Source of the DNA: Sphingomonas sp. PL-96
Lineage (GTDB): Bacteria; Pseudomonadota; Alphaproteobacteria; Sphingomonadales; Sphingomonadaceae
Length of the DNA: 64,000 bases
Direction: 5' to 3'
NCBI RefSeq assembly: GCF_020707215.1
Contig: NZ_JAJFET010000001.1
Span: forward strand, 372,001 to 436,000
Shown here: positions 1 through 8,808 of the stretch, piece after piece
How positions within the stretch are numbered: position 1 is the first letter of the stretch
Layout of the letters: the number at the start of each line of letters is the position of its first letter
Position numbers and translations under genes: made by a program
The notes under the pieces: generated by a model
The model's database searches: none
The model's input: the letters and a program-made list of their open reading frames with translations, nothing else
What the model was told of the DNA's origin: nothing

Positions 1-133
1 ATCATGGTCGATCCTCAGGCACGGCAGCGTCGGCGTGCCCGCGCCTTTAGCGTCGTTCGCGCATGGTTTCACCGTCGGGTTTCACGGTCGTCACGGCTTG
101 AGCCGGGATGTTGTTTTGCGCCACTCCCGCTGT

Positions 134-217
134 GCTCCTGCGGAGGCAGGAGCGCAGGGCGTCATGCGACGCAGCCCGTTGCTCTGCTTGGCCCTGGGTT
201 CCTGCCTTCGCAGGAAC
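134..217. repeat. Paired-hairpin intergenic repeat (copy 1)
   Basis: Two short hairpins face each other. The first has arms GCTCCTGC/GCAGGAGC around GGAG (134-153). The second has arms GTTCCTGC/GCAGGAAC around CTTC (198-217). The linker ends in GGCCCTGGG, a phrase that recurs in other copies near 11120, 12490, 26910 and 32495. The rest of 1-253 shows no convincing gene. Confidence 0.8.
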
Positions 218-253
218 ACGCGGATGGGGGCGGTTCGGTGCCCGACCGAAGCG

Positions 254-1816
254 TCAGTCGCGCCGTCCGCGCCGGCGCCACAGCAGCGCCGCGACGCCGC
301 CCACGGCCGCTGCCGCCACCGCGCCTCCCGCGTAGAGCGCCGGTGGTACCGGCGCCTTGTGGCCGGGGCGCAGCCGCCGCATCAGCCCGCGCTTCGACAG
401 CGCCTCGAACATCTCCTCGGGCCCTTCCGGGTCGAGCACCTCATTGTCGGCCAGCCACTTCTCGACGCTGTTGAGGTCGGGATCCTTGTACGGGCGCAGG
501 CGGCGGCCGGTCGCGGGGCTCAGCGCTTCAATGGTGGCGATCAGCGACCCTGTCTCCGCCATGTGCCGGGCGACGGCTTCGGGCTCGGCACCAGTGTGCT
601 CGGCCACCAGCGCATGGGCGACATTGGCGATGGCAGGGGCGGCGTGCGCGTTGGCGGACCGGGTTGAATCGATCGTCACGTCGCACTCGGTGTCGAGCCG
701 CATCGAACGGTTGTTGAAGTTCGACGACCCGACCCGCAGGATCTCGCCATCGATCACCGTGACCTTGGCGTGGATGTAGATCGGATCGCCGGCTTCGTTT
801 TCGGCATGATAGACGCGCAGCCGCCCGTGCCGGTCGCGCCGGCGCAGCGCCTCCAGCAGCCGCGAGCGCGCCGTGTCCATCGCGATCGGCTCCAGCCAAC
901 CTTGCGCGCTCACCGGATTGACGATCACGATCTCCGGCCCGTTCGGTTCGTCCAGCCGGCGGGCGATCGCCTCGGCGATCTTGCGCGACGCGAAATACTG
1001 GCTCTCGGCATAGATCCAGCGTTCGGCGCGCGCGATCAGGTCCAGGTACAGCGCCTCGATCTCGCGTACGGGCGGCTGGCCCGGCATTTCGGGGGAGGAG
1101 CGGGAGATGGCGACTTCGACGTCGGTAAAGGTGGCGTCCAGCCCCTCGGGCCAGGGCGGGCTCACATCTTCGCTGGGTTCGGAGATCGGCTTGCCGCCGG
1201 CCAGCTGCCACCGCGTCCGGCACAGCTCGCCCAGCGCCTTGGCGACCGGTCCCGCGAGCGCGGTGGTGGCATCGTGCCACGGGCCATAGGGTGTGCCGTC
1301 CGGCTCGACCCGGCCCGGCTGCTCGGCGCGATGGTCGCGCGTGTCCCAGCGGTCGGCGGTCATGTCGATGCCGCCGCAAAAGGCGAGGCAGTCGTCGATC
1401 ACGACGATCTTCTGGTGGTGGGAGGCAGCCGGCGGGTGGAAGCCGTCGAGCTTGGCGGTGATGCGCGGGTGCGCCATCCAGCGCAGCAGCGTCAGGATCG
1501 TGCTGCCGCGGAACATCGCCTTCAGCGCGCCGGTGTCCCAGCGCAGGATGTGGACGTGCAACCCCTTGCGGGCCTCCACCAGCCATTCGAGGAACGCGCC
1601 GACATGGATCGGGCCGTCGTCCTCCTCCTGCTGGATCAGCTTGATGCGGCCGTCGAAATCCCAGCCGACCAGCAGCAGCTGCTCCTCAGCCTTTCGCATC
1701 GCCGCGCGGGCCAGGCGGAAATAGGCGTCGGCATCGATGATGACGGCGGCGCGGGTCGCAGGCTCGATCCGCCAGCAGTTGCGGCCGGGTTCCAGTGCGG
1801 GCGAGAGCTTGGCCAT
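254..1816 (-). CDS. Phospholipase D-family protein (two HKD motifs)
   Basis: This 520-residue protein has both half-sites of the PLD/cardiolipin-synthase superfamily: HxKxxxxD at about residues 134-141 (HQK...D) and again at 349-356 (HAK...D), each followed by a Gly/Ser-Asn segment. The family transfers or hydrolyses phosphodiesters, usually phospholipids. A hydrophobic stretch near residues 490-510, followed by a run of Arg, suggests a C-terminal membrane anchor. The start at MAKLSP is chosen because it lies 4 nt after the arsC stop; the frame opens further upstream but would overlap arsC. It is the last gene of the minus-strand accC-arsC run. The substrate cannot be told from sequence. Confidence 0.85.
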   Translation of the reverse strand: MAKLSPALEPGRNCWRIEPATRAAVIIDADAYFRLARAAMRKAEEQLLLVGWDFDGRIKLIQQEEDDGPIHVGAFLEWLVEARKGLHVHILRWDTGALKAMFRGSTILTLLRWMAHPRITAKLDGFHPPAASHHQKIVVIDDCLAFCGGIDMTADRWDTRDHRAEQPGRVEPDGTPYGPWHDATTALAGPVAKALGELCRTRWQLAGGKPISEPSEDVSPPWPEGLDATFTDVEVAISRSSPEMPGQPPVREIEALYLDLIARAERWIYAESQYFASRKIAEAIARRLDEPNGPEIVIVNPVSAQGWLEPIAMDTARSRLLEALRRRDRHGRLRVYHAENEAGDPIYIHAKVTVIDGEILRVGSSNFNNRSMRLDTECDVTIDSTRSANAHAAPAIANVAHALVAEHTGAEPEAVARHMAETGSLIATIEALSPATGRRLRPYKDPDLNSVEKWLADNEVLDPEGPEEMFEALSKRGLMRRLRPGHKAPVPPALYAGGAVAAAAVGGVAALLWRRRGRRD

Positions 1817-1820
1817 CGTT

Positions 1821-2165
1821 CTACAGGATCTCGCGCACGATTTCGGGAGGGCGGCCGAGCCGGACACCCTTTTCGGTTTCGACCAGCGGCCGCTCGATCA
1901 GGATCGGGTGGTTCGCCATCGCATCGAGGATTGCGTCATCGGAGGCGCCGGCGAGCCCAAGCTCCTTCGCGACCGTCTCGCCCTTGCGCAGACCCTGCGC
2001 GGGGGAGATGCCCGCACGCGCATAGAACTCCTTCAGTCGGTCCCGGTCGGGCGGCGTCTTCAGATACTCGACGATTTCGACTTCCACGCCCGAAGTCTCA
2101 GTAAGGATAGCGAGCGTTTCGCGGGACTTGGAGCAGCGGGGATTGTGCCAGATGGTCGCCTTCAA
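1821..2165 (-). CDS. arsC: ArsC-family arsenate reductase (glutaredoxin type)
   Basis: This thioredoxin-fold protein of about 114 residues starts MKATIWHNPRCSKSR, with the catalytic Cys in the HNPRCSKSR loop. Downstream it has the RPLVETEKGVRLGRPPE segment with the Arg residues that bind the oxyanion in the ArsC family. It would reduce arsenate to arsenite with glutathione and glutaredoxin. A TTG start at 2165 is preferred: AGGGAAG lies just upstream, and the resulting length matches the family. The reading frame stays open to 2225. There is no ars operon around it, so it may be a YffB/Spx-like paralogue instead. Confidence 0.8.
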   Translation of the reverse strand: MKATIWHNPRCSKSRETLAILTETSGVEVEIVEYLKTPPDRDRLKEFYARAGISPAQGLRKGETVAKELGLAGASDDAILDAMANHPILIERPLVETEKGVRLGRPPEIVREIL

Positions 2166-2250
2166 TGCGTTCTTCCCTGCTGCTTGTTGGACGGTGGGGA
2201 GGGGGGCGGGCCCGGCCGGGGACATTCCCCGCGGCGGTCCCGCCCCATGC

Positions 2251-3606
2251 TCATGCGGCCGGCTGCTTCGCCAGCCACTCCTCCAGCCACTTGATCGTAT
2301 AGGCGCCCTGGCGGAACTCGGGGTCGTCGAGCAGCGCCTGGTGGAGCGGGATGGTGGTCTTCATCCCCTCGATCACGAACTCGTCGAGCGCGCGCTGCAG
2401 GCGCAGGAGGCAGCCCTCGCGGGTGCGGCCATAGACGATCAGCTTGGCGATCATGCTGTCGTAATAGGGCGGCACCTTGTAGCCGGCATAGAGGCCGCTA
2501 TCGACACGGACGTGCATGCCGCCCGGTACGTGATAGGCCGCGACCTTGCCCGGGGAGGGCGTGAAGGTCCGCGGATCCTCGGCATTGATGCGACATTCGA
2601 TCGCATGGCCGCGGAACTCGATCTCGTCCTGTGCGACCGACAGCGGATGGCCTTCGGCGACGCGGATCTGCTCGCGCACCAGGTCGACGCCGGTGATCAT
2701 CTCCGTCACAGGATGCTCCACCTGCAGGCGGGTGTTCATCTCGATGAAGTAGAACTCGCCGTCTTCCCACAGGAACTCGATCGTGCCCGCACCACGATAG
2801 CCCATGTCGGCCATCGCCTTGGCCACGATCGCGCCCATGCGGTCGCGTTCCTCGGTCGACAGGATCGGGGAGGGGGCTTCCTCCAGCACCTTCTGGTGGC
2901 GGCGCTGCAGCGAGCAGTCGCGCTCACCCAGGTGGATGGCGTTGCCGTTGCCGTCGCCGAACACCTGGAACTCGATGTGCCTGGGGTTGCCCAGGTACTT
3001 TTCCATGTAGACGGTGGCGTCGCCGAACGCCGCCTTCGCCTCGGTGCCCGCCTGCTGCATCAGCGTTTCGAGCTGGTCGGGGCTGGTGCACACCTTCATG
3101 CCGCGGCCGCCGCCGCCGGATGCCGCCTTGATGATGACGGGATAGCCGATCTGCTCGGCCAGCGCCTTGGCCTCGGCCAGGTCGCTGATCGCGCCGTCCG
3201 AGCCCGGCACCAGCGGCAGGCCCAGGGCGCCCGCGGTGCGCTTGGCCTCGACCTTGTCGCCCATCGTGCGGATGTGCTCGGGCTTTGGCCCGACAAAGAT
3301 CAGGTTATGCGATTCGACGATCTCGGCGAACTTGGCGTTCTCCGACAGGAAGCCATAACCGGGATGGATCGCGTCCGCGCCCGTCACCTCGGCTGCGGAG
3401 ATGATGTTGGGGATGTTGAGGTAGCTCTCGGCCGCAGACGGCGGCCCGATGCACACCGCCTCGTCCGCAAGCCGCACATGCATCGCATCGGCGTCGGCGG
3501 TCGAATGGACCGCCACCGTCTTGATGCCCATTTCATGGCAGGCGCGGTGGATGCGGAGTGCGATCTCGCCGCGATTGGCGATCAGCAGCTTCTTGATCTC
3601 GGGCAC
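2251..3606 (-). CDS. accC: Acetyl-CoA carboxylase, biotin carboxylase subunit
   Basis: This 451-residue protein has the full biotin carboxylase layout: N-terminal [15 protein letters not shown], the ATP-grasp Gly loop GGGGRGMK near residue 165, the [13 protein letters not shown] segment, [14 protein letters not shown] with the catalytic region, and a C-terminal biotin-carboxylase domain. It carboxylates the biotin on AccB in the first step of fatty-acid synthesis. It starts 4 nt downstream of the accB stop, so the two are almost certainly translated from one message. Confidence 0.97.
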   Translation of the reverse strand: MPEIKKLLIANRGEIALRIHRACHEMGIKTVAVHSTADADAMHVRLADEAVCIGPPSAAESYLNIPNIISAAEVTGADAIHPGYGFLSENAKFAEIVESHNLIFVGPKPEHIRTMGDKVEAKRTAGALGLPLVPGSDGAISDLAEAKALAEQIGYPVIIKAASGGGGRGMKVCTSPDQLETLMQQAGTEAKAAFGDATVYMEKYLGNPRHIEFQVFGDGNGNAIHLGERDCSLQRRHQKVLEEAPSPILSTEERDRMGAIVAKAMADMGYRGAGTIEFLWEDGEFYFIEMNTRLQVEHPVTEMITGVDLVREQIRVAEGHPLSVAQDEIEFRGHAIECRINAEDPRTFTPSPGKVAAYHVPGGMHVRVDSGLYAGYKVPPYYDSMIAKLIVYGRTREGCLLRLQRALDEFVIEGMKTTIPLHQALLDDPEFRQGAYTIKWLEEWLAKQPAA

Positions 3607-3610
3607 AGGC

Positions 3611-4114
3611 TTACTCGACGACGACGAGCGGCTGGTCGAATTCGACGGGCTGCCCGTTCGAGACGAGCACCGCGGTGACGGTGCCGGCTGCCGTCGCCTG
3701 GATCGGGTTCATCACCTTCATCGCCTCGATGATCACCAGCGTGTCGCCGGCCGCGACCTTCTGGCCGACCGAGACGAAGGGCTTGGCGCCGGGCTCTGCT
3801 GCCAGATAGACGGTGCCGACCATCGGCGACTTGACCGCGTCGGCCGTTGCGGTCGGCGCCGAACCGCCGGCTTCGGCCGGGGCGGCTGCGGGCGAGACGA
3901 GGCCGCCGGCCATCGGTGCTGCCTGCGGTGCATAGCCCTGCGGCATCGCCATCGGGACCTGCGCGACGGGTGCCGCCTTGCGCGCGACGCGAACCTTGCG
4001 GCTGCCGTCCTCGACCTCGATTTCGGTCAGCTGAGTCTGGTCGAGCACTTCCGCCAGCTGGCGCACCAGCTCGATGTCGATCGCCATGGTGGCGGGTTGC
4101 GTATCTTCTGCCAT
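3611..4114 (-). CDS. accB: Biotin carboxyl carrier protein of acetyl-CoA carboxylase
   Basis: This is a 167-residue protein. The N-terminal region (1-45) resembles the AccB interaction segment. It is followed by an Ala/Pro-rich linker (about 45-95) and a biotinyl domain with the EAMKVMN motif; Lys133 is the predicted biotin site. It shuttles carboxyl groups from AccC to the carboxyltransferase. The gene lies between aroQ (30 nt upstream) and accC (4 nt downstream), the common alphaproteobacterial aroQ-accB-accC order. Confidence 0.97.
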   Translation of the reverse strand: MAEDTQPATMAIDIELVRQLAEVLDQTQLTEIEVEDGSRKVRVARKAAPVAQVPMAMPQGYAPQAAPMAGGLVSPAAAPAEAGGSAPTATADAVKSPMVGTVYLAAEPGAKPFVSVGQKVAAGDTLVIIEAMKVMNPIQATAAGTVTAVLVSNGQPVEFDQPLVVVE

Positions 4115-4144
4115 GTGACCCCCAAGGGAAAAACCGGGCTCCTG

Positions 4145-4579
4145 TCAGATGCGCGCGGCAGCTTCAAGCGCCAGGAGGTAGGAAAGCGCCCCGAAACCCG
4201 CGATGGTTCCTTTCGCGGCACGCCCTACCAGGCTCGTGTGACGAAACGACTCCCGCGCATGCGGGTTCGACAGATGCACCTCGATCACCGGCGTCTTCAC
4301 CGACTTGATCGCGTCGTGCAGCGCCACCGATGTATGGGTAAACCCGCCCGCGTTCAGCAGCACGGCGCGCGCGCCTTGCGCCTGGGCCTCGTGCAGCCAG
4401 TCGATCAGATGGCCTTCGTGGTTCGACTGGCGCAGGTCGATCTCCAGGTCGAGCTCGCGGGCGCGATCCTCCAGCATGCCGGCGATGTCGTCCAGCGTGT
4501 CGTGGCCATAGATTTCGGGCTCGCGCAGCCCCAGCAGGTTCAGGTTGGGGCCGTTGAGGACGTAAACGGTGTCGGCCAT
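4145..4579 (-). CDS. aroQ: Type II 3-dehydroquinate dehydratase
   Basis: This 144-residue protein has family hallmarks: [19 protein letters not shown] near the N-terminus with the catalytic Tyr, [23 protein letters not shown] and the EVHLSN motif with the catalytic His. It dehydrates 3-dehydroquinate to 3-dehydroshikimate in the shikimate pathway. The length is normal for the type II (dodecameric) family. It is the first gene of the minus-strand aroQ-accB-accC operon and faces thiSG across a 118-nt divergent promoter region, in which I saw no TPP riboswitch. Confidence 0.96.
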   Translation of the reverse strand: MADTVYVLNGPNLNLLGLREPEIYGHDTLDDIAGMLEDRARELDLEIDLRQSNHEGHLIDWLHEAQAQGARAVLLNAGGFTHTSVALHDAIKSVKTPVIEVHLSNPHARESFRHTSLVGRAAKGTIAGFGALSYLLALEAAARI

Positions 4580-4697
4580 GCGCTGCCTTTCGGTTGCGGG
4601 CCGGCTTGCCGGCACCCTATATGCCCAGGCCATAGCCGCGAGCGCCGAACGAAGTCGAGACGCGCCGCGAACCCGACGACAGGCAAGGCGAACCCGA

Positions 4698-5702
4698 ATG
4701 CACAACGACGGCACCATCTCGATCATCGTCAACGGCGAGCACAAGCGCGTCCGCGCCGGCCAGACGATCGCCGAACTCGCCGCGGAGATCGGCCTGGTGC
4801 CCGAAAAGGTCGCGGTGGAACGCAATCTGGAGGTGGTGCCCCGCTCGACCCTGCGCGAGGTGCAGCTGCAGGATGGCGACGAGCTGGAGATCGTGCACTT
4901 CGTCGGCGGCGGCGACCATGGTGTGGCGGTGGACGAGGATCGTTGGAGCGTCGCCGGCAAGAGCTTCCGCTCGCGCCTGATCGTCGGCACTGGCAAGTAC
5001 AAGGACATGGCGCAGAACGCCGCCGCGGTCGAAGCGTCGGGCGCCGAGATCGTCACGGTCGCCGTGCGTCGGGTCAACGTCACGGACCCGAATGCGCCGA
5101 TGCTCACCGACTTCATCGATCCCAAAAAGATCACCTATCTTCCCAACACGGCCGGCTGCTTCACGGCCGAGGACGCGATCCGCACGTTGCGGCTGGCGCG
5201 CGAGGCCGGCGGCTGGGAGCTGGTGAAGCTGGAGGTGCTGGGCGAGGCGCGCACGCTGTACCCCGACATGGTCGAGACGCTGCGCGCGACCGAGATCCTG
5301 GCCAAGGAAGGCTTCAAGCCGATGGTCTATTGCGTCGACGATCCCATCGCCGCCAAGCGGCTGGAAGACGTCGGCGCGGTTGCGATCATGCCGCTTGGCG
5401 CGCCGATCGGCTCGGGCCTCGGCATCCAGAACAAGGTGACGATCCGCCTGATCGTCGAGGGCGCAAAGGTGCCGGTGCTGGTCGACGCGGGCGTCGGCAC
5501 CGCGTCGGACGCGGCCGCAGCGATGGAACTCGGCTGCGACGGCGTGCTCATGAACACGGCGATTGCTGAGGCAAAGGACCCGATACTGATGGCGCAGGCG
5601 ATGCGTGCCGCGATCGAGGCGGGCCGGCTCGCCTATCGCGCCGGCCGCATGGGCAAGCGCCGGTATGCCGACCCGTCGAGCCCGCTCGCCGGACTGATCT
5701 AG
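4698..5702 (+). CDS. thiG: Fused sulfur carrier ThiS - thiazole synthase ThiG
   Basis: This 334-residue protein joins two thiamine-pathway proteins. Residues 1-72 are ThiS-like ([10 protein letters not shown], a ubiquitin-like fold) and end in the VGGG that normally forms the C-terminal thiocarboxylate. After a linker of about 10 residues, 82-334 are ThiG. ThiG features include GTGKY, the VRRVN region, LPNTAGC, and the Schiff-base Lys177 in WELVKLEV. The ATG at 4698 gives the full ThiS domain. ThiG makes the thiazole phosphate from DXP, dehydroglycine and sulfur carried by ThiS. Because the Gly-Gly is internal, sulfur loading would need proteolysis or a different mechanism. No thiC, thiE, thiF or thiO lies nearby. 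Confidence 0.94.
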   Translation: MHNDGTISIIVNGEHKRVRAGQTIAELAAEIGLVPEKVAVERNLEVVPRSTLREVQLQDGDELEIVHFVGGGDHGVAVDEDRWSVAGKSFRSRLIVGTGKYKDMAQNAAAVEASGAEIVTVAVRRVNVTDPNAPMLTDFIDPKKITYLPNTAGCFTAEDAIRTLRLAREAGGWELVKLEVLGEARTLYPDMVETLRATEILAKEGFKPMVYCVDDPIAAKRLEDVGAVAIMPLGAPIGSGLGIQNKVTIRLIVEGAKVPVLVDAGVGTASDAAAAMELGCDGVLMNTAIAEAKDPILMAQAMRAAIEAGRLAYRAGRMGKRRYADPSSPLAGLI

Positions 5703-5725
5703 ATCAGAGTTTCGGGCGGGATCGT

Positions 5726-5750
5726 GGAACCGTGACCGCCGCCGTCCGTT
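5726..5750 (+). promoter_or_regulatory. EcfG-type general stress promoter of csbD
   Basis: The sequence GGAAC (5726-5730), 16 nt, CGTT (5747-5750) matches the alphaproteobacterial EcfG consensus exactly. It lies 65 nt upstream of the csbD start, inside the thiG-csbD gap. CsbD-like genes are classic members of this regulon. Confidence 0.8.
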
Positions 5751-5815
5751 CTTCTTCCCGATGGCTGAACGGCGCGCGTCCCGCTGCTGCCGCGGCCACC
5801 GAGAGGAGAAGAATC

Positions 5816-5986
5816 ATGGGTGAACTCACCGACAAGATCAAAGGCAACATCAACGAAGCGCTCGGCAAGGCCAAGCAGCAGAGCGACAACCCCGCCACCC
5901 GCGACGAGGGTGCCGTGCAGGAAGGCAAGGGGAAGGCCCAGCAGTTCGCCGGCAAGGTGAAGGGCGCGCTCGGCGACGACATCTGA
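5816..5986 (+). CDS. CsbD-family stress protein
   Basis: This 56-residue hydrophilic protein has the CsbD pattern: MGELTDKIKGNINEALGKAKQ, then EGKGKAQQFAGKVKGALGD. The family is small, highly charged and induced by general stress in many bacteria; its molecular role is unknown. A strong ribosome-binding site (GAGAGGAGAAG) precedes the ATG at 5816. It has its own EcfG-type promoter and a terminator, so it is a single-gene transcript. Confidence 0.92.
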   Translation: MGELTDKIKGNINEALGKAKQQSDNPATRDEGAVQEGKGKAQQFAGKVKGALGDDI

Positions 5987-6019
5987 GCCACGACCAGTTC
6001 CGCGAGAGCGGAGGCATAG

Positions 6020-6054
6020 GGGCCGTCTCGGGAGACCGGGGCGGCCCTTTTTTT
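6020..6054 (+). terminator. Rho-independent terminator after csbD
   Basis: The outer stem GGGCCG/CGGCCC (6020-6025 with 6042-6047) encloses an inner GTCTC-GG-GAGAC hairpin. Seven T residues follow (6048-6054). Confidence 0.88.
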
Positions 6055-6141
6055 GTCGGAGTTTGCCGGCACAAGGCGCGCTTCCGTCCGCTTGACCATG
6101 CCGCCCGGCTCCCCCTATCCACGGCGCGAAGAGAGGTGCCG

Positions 6142-6849
6142 ATGAACAAGCTCTACCCCGATGCTGCCTCGGCGCTTGACGGGCTGCTCCACGACGACAT
6201 GCTGATCTGTGCCGGCGGCTTCGGGCTATCCGGCATTCCCGAACGGCTGATCGACGCGATCGAGGCCTCGGGCGTCTCCGGCCTCACCATTGCCAGCAAC
6301 AATGCCGGCATCGACGGCGTCGGTCTCGGCAAGCTGCTGCGCTCGCGCCAGGTGAAGAAGATGATCTCTTCGTACGTGGGCGAGAACAAGGAGTTCGAGC
6401 GGCAGTTTCTGTCCGGCGAGCTGGAAGTCGAGTTCTGCCCGCAAGGCACGCTCGCCGAGCGCTGTCGCGCGGGCGGGGCGGGGATCCCGGGCTTCTACAC
6501 CAAGACCGGCGTCGGCACCCAGGTGGCCGAGGGCAAGGAAGTGAAGGTCTTCGACGGCGAGGAGTATATCCTCGAACGCGGCATCCGCGCCGACCTTTCG
6601 ATCATCAAGGGGTGGAAGGCGGACGAGGCCGGCAACCTCATGTTCCGCAAGACCGCGCGCAACTTCAACCAGCCGATGGCCACTGCCGGCCGCATCTGCG
6701 TGGCCGAGGTCGAGGAAGTGGTGCCGGTCGGTAGCCTCGACCCCGACGCCATCCACCTGCCGGGCATCTATGTGAAGCGGATGATCGTCGGCGCGCCGTA
6801 CGACAAGAAGATCGAGTTCCGCACTGTGCGCGAGCGGCCGGCGGCATGA
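6142..6849 (+). CDS. scoA: 3-oxoacid CoA-transferase subunit A
   Basis: This is a 235-residue alpha subunit of a family I CoA-transferase. Features are LICAGGFGLSGIPE, TIASNNAGIDGVGLG, FCPQGTLAER and PGFYTKTGVGT. With ScoB it would move CoA between succinyl-CoA and a 3-oxoacid such as acetoacetate. The ATG at 6142 is preferred over a GTG at 6136 because GAGAGG ends 5 nt before it. Its stop overlaps the next start (ATGA), so the phosphatase gene is co-translated. The partner subunit comes one gene later. Confidence 0.94.
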   Translation: MNKLYPDAASALDGLLHDDMLICAGGFGLSGIPERLIDAIEASGVSGLTIASNNAGIDGVGLGKLLRSRQVKKMISSYVGENKEFERQFLSGELEVEFCPQGTLAERCRAGGAGIPGFYTKTGVGTQVAEGKEVKVFDGEEYILERGIRADLSIIKGWKADEAGNLMFRKTARNFNQPMATAGRICVAEVEEVVPVGSLDPDAIHLPGIYVKRMIVGAPYDKKIEFRTVRERPAA

Positions 6850-8072
6850 CGCGCGTCCACGCTGCGCATCGGCTGGCCTTTGCCGGTGCCGCCGCCATCG
6901 CGCTGATGCTGCCGGGCTGCGTCGCGGCCGTCCCGCTCGGCGCTGCCGCGGTGATCGGCAAGAGCGCCGTTTTCCCGGATGACGACAGCGACGATGCTGC
7001 CAAGGCTGCCGCAAAGGCCGCCCGCAAGCAGGCACGCGCCGAACGCCGCGAAGCCAAGCGCGAGGCCAAGCGCCGCGAAGAGGCGGGGGAGACCGCGCTG
7101 CAAGGGGCTGCGCAGGACCCGAACGTCACCATCGTCTCCGGTCCGCTGCCGCCGCCCACCGCCGCCGATCTGCGCGCGCCGACGCGTACGGCGGATCAGG
7201 GGACGCAGGCCGTGCGCCCGGCGGCGACCGCCGGCACCGGGGCACCCGCCGGCATGCAGTATCTCTACGGCTCGGGTGAGGCGGCGGCCCTGTCGGTCCA
7301 GGCCTATCGGGCGCTGACCCAGCAGGTGCGGATCAACGTGGACTATCGCCAGTCCGGCAGTTCCGCGATCTCGGTCGCGCTCGCACCGGGCTCGACGCTT
7401 GACGCGCCGCGCTTCGCCGAATGCGGCGCCAAGCCGCTCGCGATCGTGCTCGACATCGACGAAACCGCGCTTCTCAACCTTGGCTATGAAGCCGATGAGG
7501 CGGAGCGGGGGCTGTCCTATGACGACGCGCGCTGGCGTCGCTGGGAAGCGACCGGCAGCGGCCAGGTCGACGCCGTTCCAGGCGCGATCGAAGCGATCGC
7601 CTCTGCCCGCAAGGCCGGGGTCGCGGTGGTCTTCATCTCCAACCGCAGTGCCGGGAACGCCGCCGCGACCGCGCGCGCGCTGGAAGGTGCCGGGCTTGGC
7701 GAAGCAGTTCCCGGCGAGACGCTGTTCCTGCGTCAGGAAGGTGCCGGCAGCGGCAAGGATTCGCGCCGCGCGCAGGTCACCGACCGATTTTGCGTGATCG
7801 GCCTGGTCGGCGACCAGCTCGGGGACTTTAGCGACCTGTTCTCCGATCCCGCGCTCACCCCCGCCCAGCGGCGGGCGGCTGCGGCCGGCATGCAGTTCGC
7901 GCCGCTTTGGGGTGCGGGCTGGTTCATGCTTCCCAATCCCGTCTACGGCACCGGGCTGAAGGGCGGCATCGCCGACGTCTTTCCCGCGAACCGCCGCTGG
8001 ACCGATCCGGGTGCACCGGTTGCTGTGGGTGCCCCGATCGGCCCCGTGCCCACCGACACCCCCGAGGAGTAG
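6846..8072 (+). CDS. Class C (e(P4)-like) acid phosphatase lipoprotein
   Basis: This 408-residue protein starts with a lipoprotein signal (LMLPGC, Cys about 25). A charged Ala/Lys/Arg region and a linker follow. From about residue 200 there is a HAD-IIIB acid phosphatase domain: VLDIDET (nucleophile motif), [18 protein letters not shown] and VGDQLGDF. This is the pattern of class C nonspecific phosphatases and the e(P4) nucleotidase family, which act on phosphomonoesters outside the cytoplasm. It overlaps scoA by 4 nt and ends 4 nt before scoB. Its place inside a CoA-transferase operon is odd. The N-terminal extension of about 180 residues is longer than usual. Confidence 0.87.
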   Translation: MTRVHAAHRLAFAGAAAIALMLPGCVAAVPLGAAAVIGKSAVFPDDDSDDAAKAAAKAARKQARAERREAKREAKRREEAGETALQGAAQDPNVTIVSGPLPPPTAADLRAPTRTADQGTQAVRPAATAGTGAPAGMQYLYGSGEAAALSVQAYRALTQQVRINVDYRQSGSSAISVALAPGSTLDAPRFAECGAKPLAIVLDIDETALLNLGYEADEAERGLSYDDARWRRWEATGSGQVDAVPGAIEAIASARKAGVAVVFISNRSAGNAAATARALEGAGLGEAVPGETLFLRQEGAGSGKDSRRAQVTDRFCVIGLVGDQLGDFSDLFSDPALTPAQRRAAAAGMQFAPLWGAGWFMLPNPVYGTGLKGGIADVFPANRRWTDPGAPVAVGAPIGPVPTDTPEE

Positions 8073-8076
8073 CCCC

Positions 8077-8712
8077 ATGCCCTGGACCCGCGACGAGATG
8101 GCGGCCCGCGCCGCGCGCGAGCTGCAAGACGGCTTCTACGTGAACCTGGGCATCGGCATTCCAACGCTGGTGGCGAATCACATCCCCCAGGGCGTGGAGG
8201 TGACGCTCCAGTCGGAAAACGGCATGCTCGGCATCGGTCCCTTCCCGTACGCGGGCGAAGAGGATCCCGACCTGATCAACGCCGGCAAGCAGACGATCTC
8301 TGAACTGCCGCAGTCGGTCTATTTCGGCTCGGACCAGAGCTTCGCGATGATCCGCGGCGGGCACATCGACCTGACAGTGCTGGGCGCGATGGAGGTGAGC
8401 CAGGACGGCGACATCGCCAACTGGATGATCCCGGGCAAGATGATCAAGGGCATGGGCGGCGCCATGGACCTGGTCGCGGGCGTGAAAAAGATCATTGTCG
8501 TCATGGAGCACAGCTCCAAGAACGGTGACCCCAAGTTCATCCCGGCCTGCACCCTGCCGCTTACCGGCAAGAACGTCGTCGACATGATCATTACCGATCT
8601 CGCCGTATTCCAGCGTGCCGACCACCAGAGCCCGTTCCGCCTGGTGGAATGCGCGCCCGGCGTGACGGCAGAGGAAGTGCGGGCCAAGACCACGGCGGCG
8701 TACGAGGGGTAG
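8077..8712 (+). CDS. scoB: 3-oxoacid CoA-transferase subunit B
   Basis: This 211-residue beta subunit has the family core [12 protein letters not shown], the SENGMLG motif whose Glu forms the CoA thioester, [25 protein letters not shown] and the [14 protein letters not shown] segment. It pairs with ScoA encoded two genes upstream. The ATG at 8077 lies 4 nt after the phosphatase stop. A 14-nt perfect palindrome (GGCAGGGCCCTGCC, 8713-8726) follows the stop but has no T-run. Confidence 0.95.
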   Translation: MPWTRDEMAARAARELQDGFYVNLGIGIPTLVANHIPQGVEVTLQSENGMLGIGPFPYAGEEDPDLINAGKQTISELPQSVYFGSDQSFAMIRGGHIDLTVLGAMEVSQDGDIANWMIPGKMIKGMGGAMDLVAGVKKIIVVMEHSSKNGDPKFIPACTLPLTGKNVVDMIITDLAVFQRADHQSPFRLVECAPGVTAEEVRAKTTAAYEG

Positions 8713-8808
8713 GGCAGGGCCCTGCCTGCGCAAGAGACCGGCACCTGTGGCAGGTACGATCGTTGCTTGTCGGCTTGCATTGACGCAAGAAACTGTTAGT
8801 CGCGCGGC

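Noticed and set aside
1-30. Possible start of a minus-strand gene at position 5 with a GAGG site upstream.
   Set aside because: Only one or two codons are visible, so nothing supports a call.
2128-3678. Long plus-strand frame opposite accC.
   Set aside because: It is the antisense shadow of a clear accC gene; its composition is low-complexity and it has no motifs.
4580-4697. TPP riboswitch before thiSG.
   Set aside because: No thi-box (CTGAGA / ACCTGATCTGG-like) sequence is present.
8713-8726. Perfect palindrome GGCAGGGCCCTGCC after scoB as a terminator or operator.
   Set aside because: It has no loop and no T-run, and it also resembles a degraded hairpin repeat; function cannot be argued.
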